Source: Nonlabens spongiae
GTDB lineage: Bacteria > Bacteroidota > Bacteroidia > Flavobacteriales > Flavobacteriaceae
Length of the DNA stretch: 64,000 nucleotides
Direction: 5' to 3'
NCBI RefSeq assembly: GCF_002117125.1
Contig: NZ_CP019344.1
Location: 2,012,501-2,076,500, forward strand
How positions within the stretch are numbered: position 1 is the stretch's first letter; each line of letters opens with the position of its first letter. Positions 18,170 through 27,434 of this stretch are shown here, piece after piece. A program made the position numbers and the translations under genes. The notes beneath the pieces were generated by a model. The model did no database searches, was not told where the DNA came from, and saw only the letters and a list, made by a program, of their open reading frames with translations.

Positions 18170-18868
18170 TTAATCTATTAGAAGCTCCTCACCTTGTTTT
18201 AAATCGAAGAGCCTTTTGAAAATTTCTACACCTAAATACAAAAGCGGCGTATCAATTAATGCTACCAACACTTTAAACAAAAACCCTGCCCCAAGCAAGG
18301 GAGCAAATTGTTCCCACTCCAAAATCCCAAAATAACAGAGTAACAACAAAACGCTAGCCGTGTCCACAAATTGGGAAAACACTGTGCTAAAATTATTTCG
18401 CAGCCATAACATTTTTCTCTTGGTCAACTTTTTCCAAAAATGATAGATGCGTATATCCACAAATTGCGCCAGTAAATAAGCCGCCATACTTGCAAATACT
18501 GCAATTTTTGTAGCACCGAAAACCTGAGTAAAGGTCTGGTCATCGATGGGACTCGTCTCCATGGCTGGAGCGACATCAGCCACATACAGAATTAGCAAAC
18601 TAAAGATCGAGGCAAAAATTCCTGCGAGCACTAAATCGTTTGCCTTGCGTCTACCATAAATCTCACTTACTAAATCTGTAATCAAAAATGTAAGCGGATA
18701 TGGCAATAAACCCACTGAAATTTCAAACCGGAACCAGCCGAAAGGATTCCAATAAAAAAATTTCTGAAAGATCAGATTTGAAGCCACTAAAGAGCAAATG
18801 AACAACGCACCGAGCACGAGATAAATTCGGTTTGCCAGGCGCAACTTTTTGGCGGTCAGAGTCTTCAT
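18170..18868 (-). CDS. Queuosine precursor transporter, VUT/YhhQ family
   Basis: The 232-aa integral membrane protein has about six membrane segments and the family phrase ISVGLLPYPLTFLITDLVSEIYGRRKAN, where the TDLVSEIYG motif is diagnostic of the YhhQ/VUT family. Family members import queuosine precursors (preQ0/preQ1). A further signature, AQFVDIRIYHFWKKLT, is present. It is divergent from the folK-dNK fusion gene and lies upstream of the AsmA-like gene with a 6-bp gap, so these two may be co-transcribed. Charged C-terminus faces the cytoplasm by the positive-inside rule. Confidence 0.9.
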   Translation of the reverse strand: MKTLTAKKLRLANRIYLVLGALFICSLVASNLIFQKFFYWNPFGWFRFEISVGLLPYPLTFLITDLVSEIYGRRKANDLVLAGIFASIFSLLILYVADVAPAMETSPIDDQTFTQVFGATKIAVFASMAAYLLAQFVDIRIYHFWKKLTKRKMLWLRNNFSTVFSQFVDTASVLLLLCYFGILEWEQFAPLLGAGFLFKVLVALIDTPLLYLGVEIFKRLFDLKQGEELLID

Positions 18869-18953
18869 TTAAACTACAAATGTACCTAGGTGAGCCGTGA
18901 TTATTTCTTAATTTGCACTAAAAGTTAGCGCTATTCCATCTCTTCATAATCAT

Positions 18954-20060
18954 AAGATTTTCATTGCTTTAGGTTCTAATCTAGGTGATCGCCTGCAGCA
19001 TCTACTCAAGGCGGCTCACCTTATAGAACAGCGTTTAGGATTGGTTATAAAAAGTGGAGGCATCTACAAATCTGCCGCGCTGGACTTTGATGGTAAGCCG
19101 TTTCTCAACACCTGTATTTTGGTTCACAGCATCAAAAACCCTTTTGAAGCGCTGGCCGTTTTAAGAGCGATCGAGCGTAAAATGGGCAAAATGCCGCGCA
19201 CATCTTCTGACTATGAGAATCGCATCATCGATCTGGATATTTTGCTGTTTGATGATCAAATCATCGATCAAGCCGAGCTTCAAGTTCCCCATCCCAGAAT
19301 GCATCAGCGCAATTTTGTGATGCAGCCTTTGGTGGATATTGCCTATGACGTAAAGCATCCGGTTCTGTATAAAAGTATGGCCGAGATCAGTAGCCAGCTA
19401 CAGCCATTAAGTGAGGTGGTGCCTGAAATGATCTCGCTTTCGCGAAAGCGGTATCCCATCCAAAACCTCAATTTTATCGCCATCGAGGGAAATATAGGTT
19501 CAGGAAAAACCAGCCTTACCCACAAAATATCTGAAGATTTCAATGCGAAAATGGTACTGGAACGTTTTGCAGACAATCCGTTTTTACCTCTTTTCTATGA
19601 AGATAAAGAGCGCTACAGTTTCCCGTTAGAGATGTCTTTTCTTGCAGATCGCTATCAGCAACTGAGTGATGACGTGGCGCAGCATGAACTTTTCACAGAA
19701 TTTACCGTCGCCGATTATTATGTTATCAAATCTCTTATTTTCAGCAAAATAACGCTGGAAGATGAAGAATATCATTTATACCAGCGCTTGTTTCACATGA
19801 TGTATAAAGAATTGGTCAAGCCAGATTTATACGTCTATCTGTACCAGACCGAGGAGCGGCTGCTGGAAAATATCAAAAAGCGCGGTAGGGATTACGAGCA
19901 AAATATTGAAGCGAGTTATCTGAACCAGATCCAGCAAGGCTATTCTGAATTCATACGCACACAACAAGATTTAAAAATCAAGGTGATTGATGTTTCAGAA
20001 CTGGATTTTGTGAATAATCAAGAAGATTATTTAAAGGTGCTGGAGCAGATTTGTGACTAG
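18954..20060 (+). CDS. folK: Bifunctional HPPK (FolK) - deoxynucleoside kinase fusion, ATT start likely
   Basis: The N-terminal domain is HPPK, which makes 6-hydroxymethyl-dihydropterin diphosphate for folate: IALGSNLGDR at the start, SGGIYKSAA, FLNTC, and RIIDLDILLF with VPHPRMHQRNF. The C-terminal domain (from about residue 172) is a deoxynucleoside kinase of the dAK/dGK type: P-loop EGNIGSGKTS, the ERF substrate motif, and a lid RGRDYEQNIEASYL. Fusions of these two are known in flavobacteria. No ATG, GTG or TTG lies in frame before the essential IALGSNLGDR segment; the first TTG (19041) would delete it. ATT at 18954 is the best start, just after a near-consensus TTAATTTG box at about 18909-18915. 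A palindrome at 19436 sits in the linker between domains (SLSRKR). Confidence 0.85.
   Translation, partial: KIFIALGSNLGDRLQHLLKAAHLIEQRLGLVIKSGGIYKSAALDFDGKPFLNTCILVHSIKNPFEALAVLRAIERKMGKMPRTSSDYENRIIDLDILLFDDQIIDQAELQVPHPRMHQRNFVMQPLVDIAYDVKHPVLYKSMAEISSQLQPLSEVVPEMISLSRKRYPIQNLNFIAIEGNIGSGKTSLTHKISEDFNAKMVLERFADNPFLPLFYEDKERYSFPLEMSFLADRYQQLSDDVAQHELFTEFTVADYYVIKSLIFSKITLEDEEYHLYQRLFHMMYKELVKPDLYVYLYQTEERLLENIKKRGRDYEQNIEASYLNQIQQGYSEFIRTQQDLKIKVIDVSELDFVNNQEDYLKVLEQICD
19436..19449. repeat. 14-nt palindrome GCTTTCGCGAAAGC
   Basis: Perfect copy in the linker of the folK-dNK fusion, read as LSRK. Confidence 0.95.
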
Positions 20061-20133
20061 TAAAAGGTTGCGTTGATACAAAAATCAAACTTTAAGAACT
20101 AATCTTAAGTATTTAAGAATTTACAATTTGAAA

Positions 20134-20769
20134 CTACTGCCTCACCATTCTATACTCTTTTTGCCATGGCATAGTGGGAGGGTCGTAGGTTTCACCAGGG
20201 TCTAAAGTTTGGTGGCTGGTAAAGATAATATAGGCACGGATGGCGTCCCTTCGATCATTGATGTCGCGATAGGATTCATGGATAATTAAAGTTGCAGTAG
20301 TCATCTCATTGTTGGGATCAGATAATCCTAGGAAAAACTTCACTTGTCCATCTCGGCACTCACTAGTTGGCAACCAACTACATTTAGTAACCCTGATGCG
20401 TCCATCGATTATATGTTCATAACCGTTACGGCTATCGATCATATCCAGGGTGTTGATCATTTCAACACCGTTTTCTATGTATTGGTATTCACCTACCAAA
20501 AGATCTGTAAAATGATCGCCCCAATCAACACGCGTTTCCTTTTTGAAATGGATTTTGAGCGTAGTCGATCCTTCCGTATATAACCAGGTTCCCACAAAGA
20601 AGTCCATCTCATTGTTCACGTCAGAATAATATTTGACAGGAGTAGGTGATGGCATAAACCCAATACTGTCCAAAGGTAAAATCACCTGAGAATGCAAAGT
20701 AAAACTCGACATTAAGGTGAGAAGAAATAAAAGTTTAAGGATTAAAAATTTGCTCATAGTCTTTATCAT
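20134..20769 (-). CDS. Secreted protein, DUF6705-like
   Basis: The product has a signal peptide (SKFLILKLLFLLTLMSS, cleavage near LHSQ) and a beta-rich mature domain. The phrase YYSDVNNEMDFFVGTWLYTE resembles a small flavobacterial secreted family (DUF6705, by recollection) in which a short lipocalin-like barrel is expected; the function is unknown. I start at the ATG at 20769, which overlaps the stop of the upstream lipoprotein gene as TGATG, consistent with translational coupling; an upstream ATG (20787) and a downstream one (20757) are also possible. It appears co-transcribed with the JAMM-like lipoprotein, so the two may work together. Confidence 0.68.
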   Translation of the reverse strand: MIKTMSKFLILKLLFLLTLMSSFTLHSQVILPLDSIGFMPSPTPVKYYSDVNNEMDFFVGTWLYTEGSTTLKIHFKKETRVDWGDHFTDLLVGEYQYIENGVEMINTLDMIDSRNGYEHIIDGRIRVTKCSWLPTSECRDGQVKFFLGLSDPNNEMTTATLIIHESYRDINDRRDAIRAYIIFTSHQTLDPGETYDPPTMPWQKEYRMVRQ

Positions 20770-22235
20770 CAATTTATTTTTGTCCATCCGCTTAGGTTTA
20801 TATCGTTGGCTTTGTAAAGTGAGATTCCAAAATTTTTGAATTTACTAGTAAATACGCCCTTCAAATCAGACATGTTGTTATCATAGTCTCGACCTAAGGC
20901 TATAGTCAAATTATCAATCTTCGTATCTCTATTAATCCCGTTGACGGTATTCAAAGCAGCATTAAGTTCATTATTCAATTTAGTGATGTCGGTTACCTTA
21001 AGAGCGTAGACATCACCGCTTGCTGAAACAATCATTATTACGGCATCATCTTTGAAATCCGGGCCAAGTGTGTTGTGAGTTTCGTGCAACGTAAAAATAT
21101 CCCGGAATGAGAACATTGCGTGAGTACCAACAGGATGGGTGTGGATACTACCAAAATCAAATCTTCCAGTATAAATATAGCTTCTAGTAAGCGAGGGCCC
21201 TCTTTCAATCGCAGGAGTCCTTGGTTTTGTTACATAAGAAGTATCTACAAACGACTTATAAAAGCTCATGGAATACTCGACCGTTTCTGAGGTTTTAGTT
21301 CTTAACTGGTTAATAATGTCCTTTACCTTGACAAAGGTAGTATCCTTCTTGATCAGATCATTTAATTCTTGTTCAATGGGATCAGGTATTTGATCATTAA
21401 TTTCCAGCTCATAACATCCATCAGTAGATATTGCATTGACATTATTGCCTTCATCTATACAGGGTGGGTAGTTGTTAGGATTAGTCAATACGTCTTCATC
21501 AGCTGGTGGTGGAGCGCCACCGCCGTTATTAGGTGTGCCATCATCGAGATCCTCATCTTCATCTGTATTACCGCCGCAAACGGTCTGGCAAGATTGATAC
21601 ACATAAGCACCAACAACTGGAGGTTTAGTATTGGGACAGTCTCCTCTAATTACACAACAATTCTCTCCTACTTCATGCCCGCCACCTGTACAAGGAACCA
21701 TGACTGTGGTGCATTGGGGTTCACAGCCAGACTTTTGTAGATCTGCAAAAGTCCCGTTTTGAAGCCTCGTAATCAAAACATTGGGATCAGTTTCATGGTA
21801 AAGTCCTTGATCTATTTTGACATAATCCTCAGCGCTAACGTCATATTGAATGAGGTACTCGTCATACTGTTGCGTATCAAGATTGTAATGCAGTACTATG
21901 TTTTCAATATAATAAAATGGAACATCGCGCTTCAATCTAAAAGTATAGGTATGGGTCTGGGCATAGGTTATCACCTTAATTTGGGTGGTATCAATAGTCA
22001 TACCGCTCATGTTAGATTTGGCTGACAGATCATTATTGACACTCTGATTAAGGGAAATATTATGAAGCTGTGTTCTGATCTGCGTTTGGTTTTGTAGTTC
22101 AGAAAAAGAAACCGTTTCTGCATGAACGTGGGTTTCCCTTGTGGGAACTTCGCCTATTTCTTCATATTCTTCACAACCTGCAAGCGTGATCAAGAGAGTT
22201 AAGACACCTAATAGAACGTAACTGTTGAATTTCAT
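20769..22235 (-). CDS. Large lipoprotein with a C-terminal JAMM/JAB-like motif
   Basis: The 488-aa protein has a lipoprotein signal (LLITLAGC, Cys21). Residues 171-220 are rich in Cys (about nine), followed by an acidic, Pro/Gly-rich linker (DEDEDLDDGTPNNGG). In the C-terminal part the segment FGSIHTHPVGTHAMFSFRDI carries His365, His367, Ser376 and Asp379. This approaches the JAMM zinc-protease signature HxHx7SxxD, with 8 instead of 7 spacer residues, and a Glu (E320) lies about 45 residues before it, as the family requires. A metalloprotease-like domain exposed on the cell surface or in the periplasm is therefore possible, but not proven. The next gene is coupled by TGATG. Confidence 0.72.
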   Translation of the reverse strand: MKFNSYVLLGVLTLLITLAGCEEYEEIGEVPTRETHVHAETVSFSELQNQTQIRTQLHNISLNQSVNNDLSAKSNMSGMTIDTTQIKVITYAQTHTYTFRLKRDVPFYYIENIVLHYNLDTQQYDEYLIQYDVSAEDYVKIDQGLYHETDPNVLITRLQNGTFADLQKSGCEPQCTTVMVPCTGGGHEVGENCCVIRGDCPNTKPPVVGAYVYQSCQTVCGGNTDEDEDLDDGTPNNGGGAPPPADEDVLTNPNNYPPCIDEGNNVNAISTDGCYELEINDQIPDPIEQELNDLIKKDTTFVKVKDIINQLRTKTSETVEYSMSFYKSFVDTSYVTKPRTPAIERGPSLTRSYIYTGRFDFGSIHTHPVGTHAMFSFRDIFTLHETHNTLGPDFKDDAVIMIVSASGDVYALKVTDITKLNNELNAALNTVNGINRDTKIDNLTIALGRDYDNNMSDLKGVFTSKFKNFGISLYKANDINLSGWTKIN

Positions 22236-22278
22236 TTGGATGGTTTCAGTATCTAAATATACACTATATAAACAAAAA

Positions 22279-22306
22279 AGAAGCTATCTTAATAAAGATA
22301 GCTTCT
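22279..22306 (-). terminator. Terminator after the 2-oxoglutarate dehydrogenase operon
   Basis: A perfect 12-bp stem, AGAAGCTATCTT/AAGATAGCTTCT with an AATA loop (plus strand), is followed on the minus strand by six T residues. It lies 24 bp after the odhB stop. Confidence 0.88.
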
Positions 22307-22330
22307 TATATTTTAGATTGCAAATGAGCT

Positions 22331-23617
22331 CTACAACTCCAGCGCCTTCTTCACATCGCCATCCATCAATAAATTGATCGGATCTTCCAGGGCTTCTTTG
22401 ATCGCTACCAAGAATCCTACTGACTCGCGACCATCAATGATTCTGTGATCGTAAGAAAGAGCAAGGTACATCATGGGTCTTATAACTACTTGTCCATCGA
22501 TCGCAACGGGTCGCTCAATGATGTTGTGCATTCCCAAAATCCCACTCTGCGGTGGGTTGATGATAGGGGTGCTCAACATGGAGCCAAAAACACCACCATT
22601 AGAAATGGTAAATGTTCCACCGGTCATCTCGTCAACGGTAATTTTACCGTCACGAGCACGTAAAGCCAATCTTTTCACCTCTTGCTCAACTCCTCTGAAA
22701 GATAGATTTTCAGCATTTCTGATTACGGGAACCATCAATCCTTTAGGACCTGAAACCGCTATGGAGATGTCTTTATAATCATAGGTAATCATTTCTTTAC
22801 CGTCGATCATACTGTTTACTGCTGGATATTCACCCAATGCTCTTACAACAGCTTTAGTAAAGAAAGACATGAATCCAAGAGAAACTCCATGTTTCGCTTT
22901 AAAAGCCTCTTTGTACTCACTACGCAGATCAAAAATAGGCTTCATGTCAGCCTCGTTGAACGTGGTAAGCATTGCGGTCTCATTCTTAGCACTGACGAGA
23001 CGCTCTGCAACTTTTCTACGCAGCATGGAAAGCTTAGAACGACTCTCACTTCTTGAACCAGGTCCAGGAGTTCCCATAGATGGTTTTGCATTTACCGCAT
23101 CATGCTTTGTGATGCGACCATCGCGGCCCGTTCCAGAAACAGACGCTGCGTCCATTCCTTTTTCATCAAGGATCTTCTTAGCCGCGGGACTTGCAGTACC
23201 GCTCGCGTATGTATCTTTTGCTTGCTCAGGCTGCGGAGCTTTTTCTGGAGATTTTTTCTTGTCGTCAGGATTGTCCTCACGCATTTCTTTTGCAACATCT
23301 TTATCGTTGCCTCCCTCGTCACCATCTTCATAAGAATCTGGAGCATCTTTTACATCTTTAGCTCCTTCATTGGGATTTGCAGCTTCTGTATCGATAAGGC
23401 AAACAACCTCACCTACTTGTACTGCATCGCCTTCTTCAGCTTTTAGGGTAATGATACCACTTGCTTCAGCAGGGAGTTCCAGTGTTGCCTTGTCGCTATC
23501 TACCTCGGCAATGGCCTGATCTTTCTCGACCCAGTCACCATCAGCAACCAGCCATTCTGCTATTTCAACTTCTGTAATCGACTCGCCGGGTGACGGCACT
23601 TTCATTTTTAGAGCCAT
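22331..23617 (-). CDS. sucB: Dihydrolipoyllysine succinyltransferase, 2-oxoglutarate dehydrogenase E2
   Basis: The 428-aa protein contains, in order, a lipoyl domain with the target Lys43 ([11 protein letters not shown]), an acidic and charged linker, a peripheral subunit-binding domain ([20 protein letters not shown]), and the catalytic acyltransferase domain with SYDHRIIDG (His391 and Asp395). It transfers succinyl groups to CoA in the 2-oxoglutarate dehydrogenase complex of the citric acid cycle. The E1 gene precedes it by 3 bp, so both are made from one transcript. The order sucA-sucB is conserved, and the adjacent lpd is not here. Confidence 0.95.
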   Translation of the reverse strand: MALKMKVPSPGESITEVEIAEWLVADGDWVEKDQAIAEVDSDKATLELPAEASGIITLKAEEGDAVQVGEVVCLIDTEAANPNEGAKDVKDAPDSYEDGDEGGNDKDVAKEMREDNPDDKKKSPEKAPQPEQAKDTYASGTASPAAKKILDEKGMDAASVSGTGRDGRITKHDAVNAKPSMGTPGPGSRSESRSKLSMLRRKVAERLVSAKNETAMLTTFNEADMKPIFDLRSEYKEAFKAKHGVSLGFMSFFTKAVVRALGEYPAVNSMIDGKEMITYDYKDISIAVSGPKGLMVPVIRNAENLSFRGVEQEVKRLALRARDGKITVDEMTGGTFTISNGGVFGSMLSTPIINPPQSGILGMHNIIERPVAIDGQVVIRPMMYLALSYDHRIIDGRESVGFLVAIKEALEDPINLLMDGDVKKALEL

Positions 23618-23620
23618 AAT

Positions 23621-26380
23621 TTATTTGTTGGTGTTAAAAACGTCTTCTATTATTCTTGCTTGTCTGCGTTTGGATCTCGTTGAGCTACCTGATGCAGGAG
23701 CCGCATACATATTTCTGGAGCAAACCCTCCAGGTACGCGTTTCTGGCATGTGCAACATCAAGTGGGAATAAGCTCCCATATTGCGCGGCTCTTCCTGTGC
23801 CCACACGATGTCTTTTGCAGACTTGTATTTCTTGATTACTTCTTTGATCTGGTCGGTAGGCAGTGGGAATAATTGTTCTATTCTCACTATCGCTACATCC
23901 TTGATATCATTCTCTTCACGATAATTGAAGAGGTCGTAGTAGAATTTACCACTCGTGAACACTAGGGTTTTCGCTTTCGCGAAAGCGGTATCACTATCAA
24001 TCACCTCCTGAAAATGACCTTTTTCAAACTCTTCTACCGTACTGACCGCTTGGGGAGATCGCAACAAAGATTTAGGAGTAAATACAACTAAAGGTTTTCT
24101 GTAGTTCACCTTCATTTGCCTTCTCAGCAAGTGGAACATATTTGCTGGCGTGGTACAGTTTGCCATGAACATGTTATCCTTTGCGCAGAGCTGTAAATAG
24201 CGCTCGATACGTGCGCTGGAATGTTCTGCACCCTGACCTTCATACCCGTGTGGTAGAAGTTTTACCAGACCGTTTTGATTCTTCCACTTGTCCTCACCGG
24301 CACTTAAGTATTGGTCCATCATGATCTGTGCACCGTTTGAGAAGTCTCCAAATTGCGCTTCCCAAATCGTCAAGGTATTAGGACTCGCAAGGGCATAACC
24401 GTATTCAAAACCTACCACTCCGTATTCTGAAAGGTGGGAGTTGTACATGTACATTTTACCCTCGGCACCTTCTAGATGGTTGTGTAAGATGAATTCGTTC
24501 TCGTGGTTTTCTGACTTCACGACTGCGTGACGGTGGGAAAATGTTCCACGTTCTACATCCTGACCGCTCATGCGCACATCATAGCCTTCCAGCATCAAAC
24601 TACCGTAAGCGAGGTGCTCTCCCATGGCCCAGTCCAGTTTGTTCTCTTCAAACATTTTGCTGCGGGACTCGATAACTTTTTTCACCTTGCGGATGAAGTT
24701 CTCTCCTTCAGGAAGGGTAGATATAGTTTTGGTGATTTTTTCTAGCGTCTTTTTATCCACGCCAGTCTCCACCTTTTGCATCATTTCATCTTCAGTCACA
24801 GAATCAAAACCGTCCCATTCATCTTGCATGAAAGGGGTGATTACCGTGTTTTCCATTTGACGCGATGTAGCAAGCTCTTCTTCCAGACGACCTTTATACT
24901 GGTCTTCTAGATCCTTGATTTTACCATCATCAATCACACCCTCTTTTTTCAATTTATCGGCGTAGATGTCACGAGAATTCATTTGCTTACCGATTGCCTT
25001 ATAAAGCTGTGGTTGTGTGAATCGAGGCTCGTCACCTTCATTGTGACCGTATTTTCGATACCCTAGAAGGTCGATAAACACGTCACGACCAAATTCCATC
25101 CTGTAATCCAGTGCAAAATTAATGGCGTGAACTACGGCCTCGGCATCATCTGCATTTACGTGCAAAACGGGCGACAAGGTAACTTTTGCGATATCTGTAC
25201 AGTACGTACTTGATCTACCGTCTAGGTAGTTAGTGGTGAAACCTACCTGATTGTTCACCACCATATGAATGGTTCCAGCAGTTTTGTAGGCTTCTAGCTG
25301 AGCCATTTGCACAACCTCGTAAACGATCCCCTGACCTGCGATCGCTGCATCACCATGAATAACAATAGGAAGGACATTTGAGAAATTGTCTGGCGTGTGC
25401 ATGTCTTGCTTGGCACGCGTGATTCCTTCTACTACCGCTCCTACTGTTTCCAAGTGTGATGGATTGGGAACAATATTGATATTGATATCGTTTCCGTTAT
25501 CGGTTTTACGTTTACTGGTATAACCTAAATGGTATTTAACATCGCCGTCAAAAATATCTTGCTCATAATCTTTACCGTCAAATTCTGAGAAGATGTCCTT
25601 AACCGGTTTACCGAAGATGTTAGTAAGCACATTTAAACGGCCGCGGTGTGCCATTCCCAGTACAAACTGATCTACACCTTTATCGGCGGCATTTTCAATT
25701 AAAGCATCCAGCGCAGGGATAAGTGACTCGTTTCCTTCTAAAGAGAAACGCTTCTGACCTACGTATTTTGTATGTAAAAAAGATTCAAAAGAAACTGCCT
25801 CGTTGAGTTTCTTAAGGATTTGAATCTTTTGATCTTTAGAAAATTCTGGGTGGTTGTTGTTTCTATGCAACCAGCTCTGGATCCATTTCACCTCATGCGG
25901 TTTACGGATGTACATATACTCAACACCTATACTATCACAATACACTTGAGTAAGGTGCTCAATGATGTTCTTAAGAGATGTCTTTCCTAAGCCTATAAGC
26001 TCACCAGACTCAAACTCTGTATTTAAATCTGCGTCTGTAAGACCAAAATGCTCTAGGTCGAGCGTAGGTTGATAGTTACGGCGCTCTCTTACAGGGTTGG
26101 TTTTAGTAAATAAATGCCCACGTGTTCTGTAGCCATCAATAAGCTTTACAACACTGAATTCTTTAAGCATCTTCTCAGATAACTCAGCAGTATTTACCTG
26201 GCCACCCGTATCTACATATTCTACTACCGTCTCGTGACCGGCACTTTCCATTCCAAAGTCAAAACCTTGAAAGAAAGCCCGCCAAGAAGGCTCCACCTGA
26301 TCTGGATTTAATAAATACTCATCATAAAGTTGTGCAAAATAAGCAGTGTGTGCTGCGTTGAGGAAAGAATACTTGTCCAT
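23621..26380 (-). CDS. sucA: 2-oxoglutarate dehydrogenase E1 component
   Basis: The 919-aa thiamine-diphosphate enzyme starts with the family N-terminus YSFLNAAHTAYFAQLYDEYL, has HRGRLNVLTNIFGKP, HGDAAIAGQG (thiamine-diphosphate region) and RYGHNEGDE-like GHNEGDEPRFTQP, and ends with the transketolase C-terminal domain (WAQEEPRNMGAY). It decarboxylates 2-oxoglutarate and passes the succinyl group to the E2 encoded 3 bp downstream. Length is normal. A palindrome copy at 23973 is read AFAKA. Its start region is divergent from a porin-like gene. Confidence 0.96.
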   Translation of the reverse strand: MDKYSFLNAAHTAYFAQLYDEYLLNPDQVEPSWRAFFQGFDFGMESAGHETVVEYVDTGGQVNTAELSEKMLKEFSVVKLIDGYRTRGHLFTKTNPVRERRNYQPTLDLEHFGLTDADLNTEFESGELIGLGKTSLKNIIEHLTQVYCDSIGVEYMYIRKPHEVKWIQSWLHRNNNHPEFSKDQKIQILKKLNEAVSFESFLHTKYVGQKRFSLEGNESLIPALDALIENAADKGVDQFVLGMAHRGRLNVLTNIFGKPVKDIFSEFDGKDYEQDIFDGDVKYHLGYTSKRKTDNGNDININIVPNPSHLETVGAVVEGITRAKQDMHTPDNFSNVLPIVIHGDAAIAGQGIVYEVVQMAQLEAYKTAGTIHMVVNNQVGFTTNYLDGRSSTYCTDIAKVTLSPVLHVNADDAEAVVHAINFALDYRMEFGRDVFIDLLGYRKYGHNEGDEPRFTQPQLYKAIGKQMNSRDIYADKLKKEGVIDDGKIKDLEDQYKGRLEEELATSRQMENTVITPFMQDEWDGFDSVTEDEMMQKVETGVDKKTLEKITKTISTLPEGENFIRKVKKVIESRSKMFEENKLDWAMGEHLAYGSLMLEGYDVRMSGQDVERGTFSHRHAVVKSENHENEFILHNHLEGAEGKMYMYNSHLSEYGVVGFEYGYALASPNTLTIWEAQFGDFSNGAQIMMDQYLSAGEDKWKNQNGLVKLLPHGYEGQGAEHSSARIERYLQLCAKDNMFMANCTTPANMFHLLRRQMKVNYRKPLVVFTPKSLLRSPQAVSTVEEFEKGHFQEVIDSDTAFAKAKTLVFTSGKFYYDLFNYREENDIKDVAIVRIEQLFPLPTDQIKEVIKKYKSAKDIVWAQEEPRNMGAYSHLMLHMPETRTWRVCSRNMYAAPASGSSTRSKRRQARIIEDVFNTNK
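23973..23986. repeat. 14-nt palindrome GCTTTCGCGAAAGC
   Basis: Perfect copy inside sucA, read as AFAKA. Confidence 0.95.
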
Positions 26381-26492
26381 ATAGCTAAGGATTGCTCCTT
26401 TTTGGTAAAATATCCAGCAAAAATAGAAAATAACTGCATCACCACGAGGTAGTTTGTATATTTATAACAGCTTTGAAAGAAAAACTCTACAC

Positions 26493-27029
26493 ATGAATCG
26501 CCATTTTTCATTTACCTTATTTGTATTTCTCTTCTTCATCATCAATTTGGGCGCTGCGCAAAGTACCCTGCAACCCGAAGAACGATTTTGGGATCGCGTT
26601 CTTTTTGGAGGAAATCTGGGAGCTAGTTTCGGTAATGATTTCACATCGGTCATCATCGCACCACAAGCTATTTATAAGGTGAACGATTTTGTAGGACTGG
26701 GTGTAGGTTTGAACTATAGCTATTCAGAACTCGATGCAGACGATCCAAGAATCTTAGATTATTCTTCAAATATTTATGGTGGTGGTTTCATAGGTCTTTT
26801 CAATCCCATACCTGAAATTCAAGCCAGTTTTGACTTTGAAGTACTCAATGTCAATAGAAATTTTGAGGTTCAAGGGATTGATGAACAATATTGGGTCCCG
26901 GCGCTGTTTTTAGGCGCAGGCTATCGCCAGGGTAATTTCATCATAGGTGCACGATACGATGTGCTTTACAATGAAGATAAAAGTGTTTATAACAACGGAA
27001 TCCAGCCGTTTGTGAGGGTGTTTTTTTGA
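26493..27029 (+). CDS. Small outer-membrane beta-barrel-like protein
   Basis: I start at the ATG at 26493 (MNRHFSFTLFVFLFFIINLG), which gives a clean signal peptide cleaved near GAAQ; an upstream ATG would add 13 implausible residues. The mature 160 or so residues alternate in polar/hydrophobic pattern with Tyr/Gly-rich strands (GVGLNYSYSELD, GAGYRQGNFIIGARYDV) and end in Phe (PFVRVFF), as in outer-membrane beta-barrels. No named family is recognised. A TATATTTA box lies about 40 bp upstream. It is convergent with the next gene through an inverted-repeat spacer. Confidence 0.72.
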   Translation: MNRHFSFTLFVFLFFIINLGAAQSTLQPEERFWDRVLFGGNLGASFGNDFTSVIIAPQAIYKVNDFVGLGVGLNYSYSELDADDPRILDYSSNIYGGGFIGLFNPIPEIQASFDFEVLNVNRNFEVQGIDEQYWVPALFLGAGYRQGNFIIGARYDVLYNEDKSVYNNGIQPFVRVFF

Positions 27030-27102
27030 TTAAGTTGAAGTATAAGATGAAGAGTAAGTTTAAAAAACTCAGCACGAGATCAATAAATTTGGTTTTAAAC
27101 TT
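27030..27102. terminator. Inverted-repeat spacer between convergent genes
   Basis: A 10-bp stem AAGTTTAAAA (27056) / TTTTAAACTT (27093) is flanked by imperfectly complementary TA-rich phrases. It may stop transcription from both sides, but the loop is long (27 nt), so I am only moderately sure. Confidence 0.4.
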
Positions 27103-27124
27103 GAACTTATACTTAATCTTAAAC

Positions 27125-27433
27125 TTACTGATGCCCCAACCTGAATTTAACCTTCACCCATTCTCTGTAGAAAAAGCTCAGGATAATTCCCTTTTCTAAA
27201 TGCCTTTCTTGAACATCGGCGAGGTAATAGAGTTGCTGTAGTCTAGGGTCGCTGTCTTCCATAAGTTCGTTTAAAAGTGCGGCGACAGCGTTTAAAAAAG
27301 CTTTGGGATCATCTTCCTCCACCTCTTCCAGCCCTGATCTTGAGAGATCTTTGTTAATTTGGTTTTTATAGATGATGAAATTGTGACGCTTTCGCGAAAG
27401 CGCCTCCTCAATACGCTCTAGTTCTTGAGACAT
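27125..27433 (-). CDS. Small conserved protein of unknown function
   Basis: The 102-aa product is soluble, helical and charged, with no signal peptide (it starts SQELERIEEALSRKRHNF). A palindrome copy at 27388 encodes the LSRK of this N-terminus. It starts 1 bp after the polyprenyl synthetase stop on the same strand, so it is co-transcribed and probably translationally coupled with it. I recognise no domain; a link to isoprenoid metabolism rests on position alone. Confidence 0.65.
   Translation of the reverse strand: MSQELERIEEALSRKRHNFIIYKNQINKDLSRSGLEEVEEDDPKAFLNAVAALLNELMEDSDPRLQQLYYLADVQERHLEKGIILSFFYREWVKVKFRLGHQ
27388..27401. repeat. 14-nt palindrome GCTTTCGCGAAAGC
   Basis: Perfect copy inside the 102-aa gene, read as LSRK. 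Confidence 0.95.
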
Positions 27434-27434
27434 A

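Noticed and set aside
19041..20060. TTG start for the folK-dNK gene
   Set aside because: It would remove the ALGSNLGDR part of HPPK although the open frame and family similarity continue upstream.
22445..23446. Several overlapping plus-strand ORFs opposite sucB
   Set aside because: They mirror the E2 coding sequence; the minus strand has full lipoyl and catalytic motifs.
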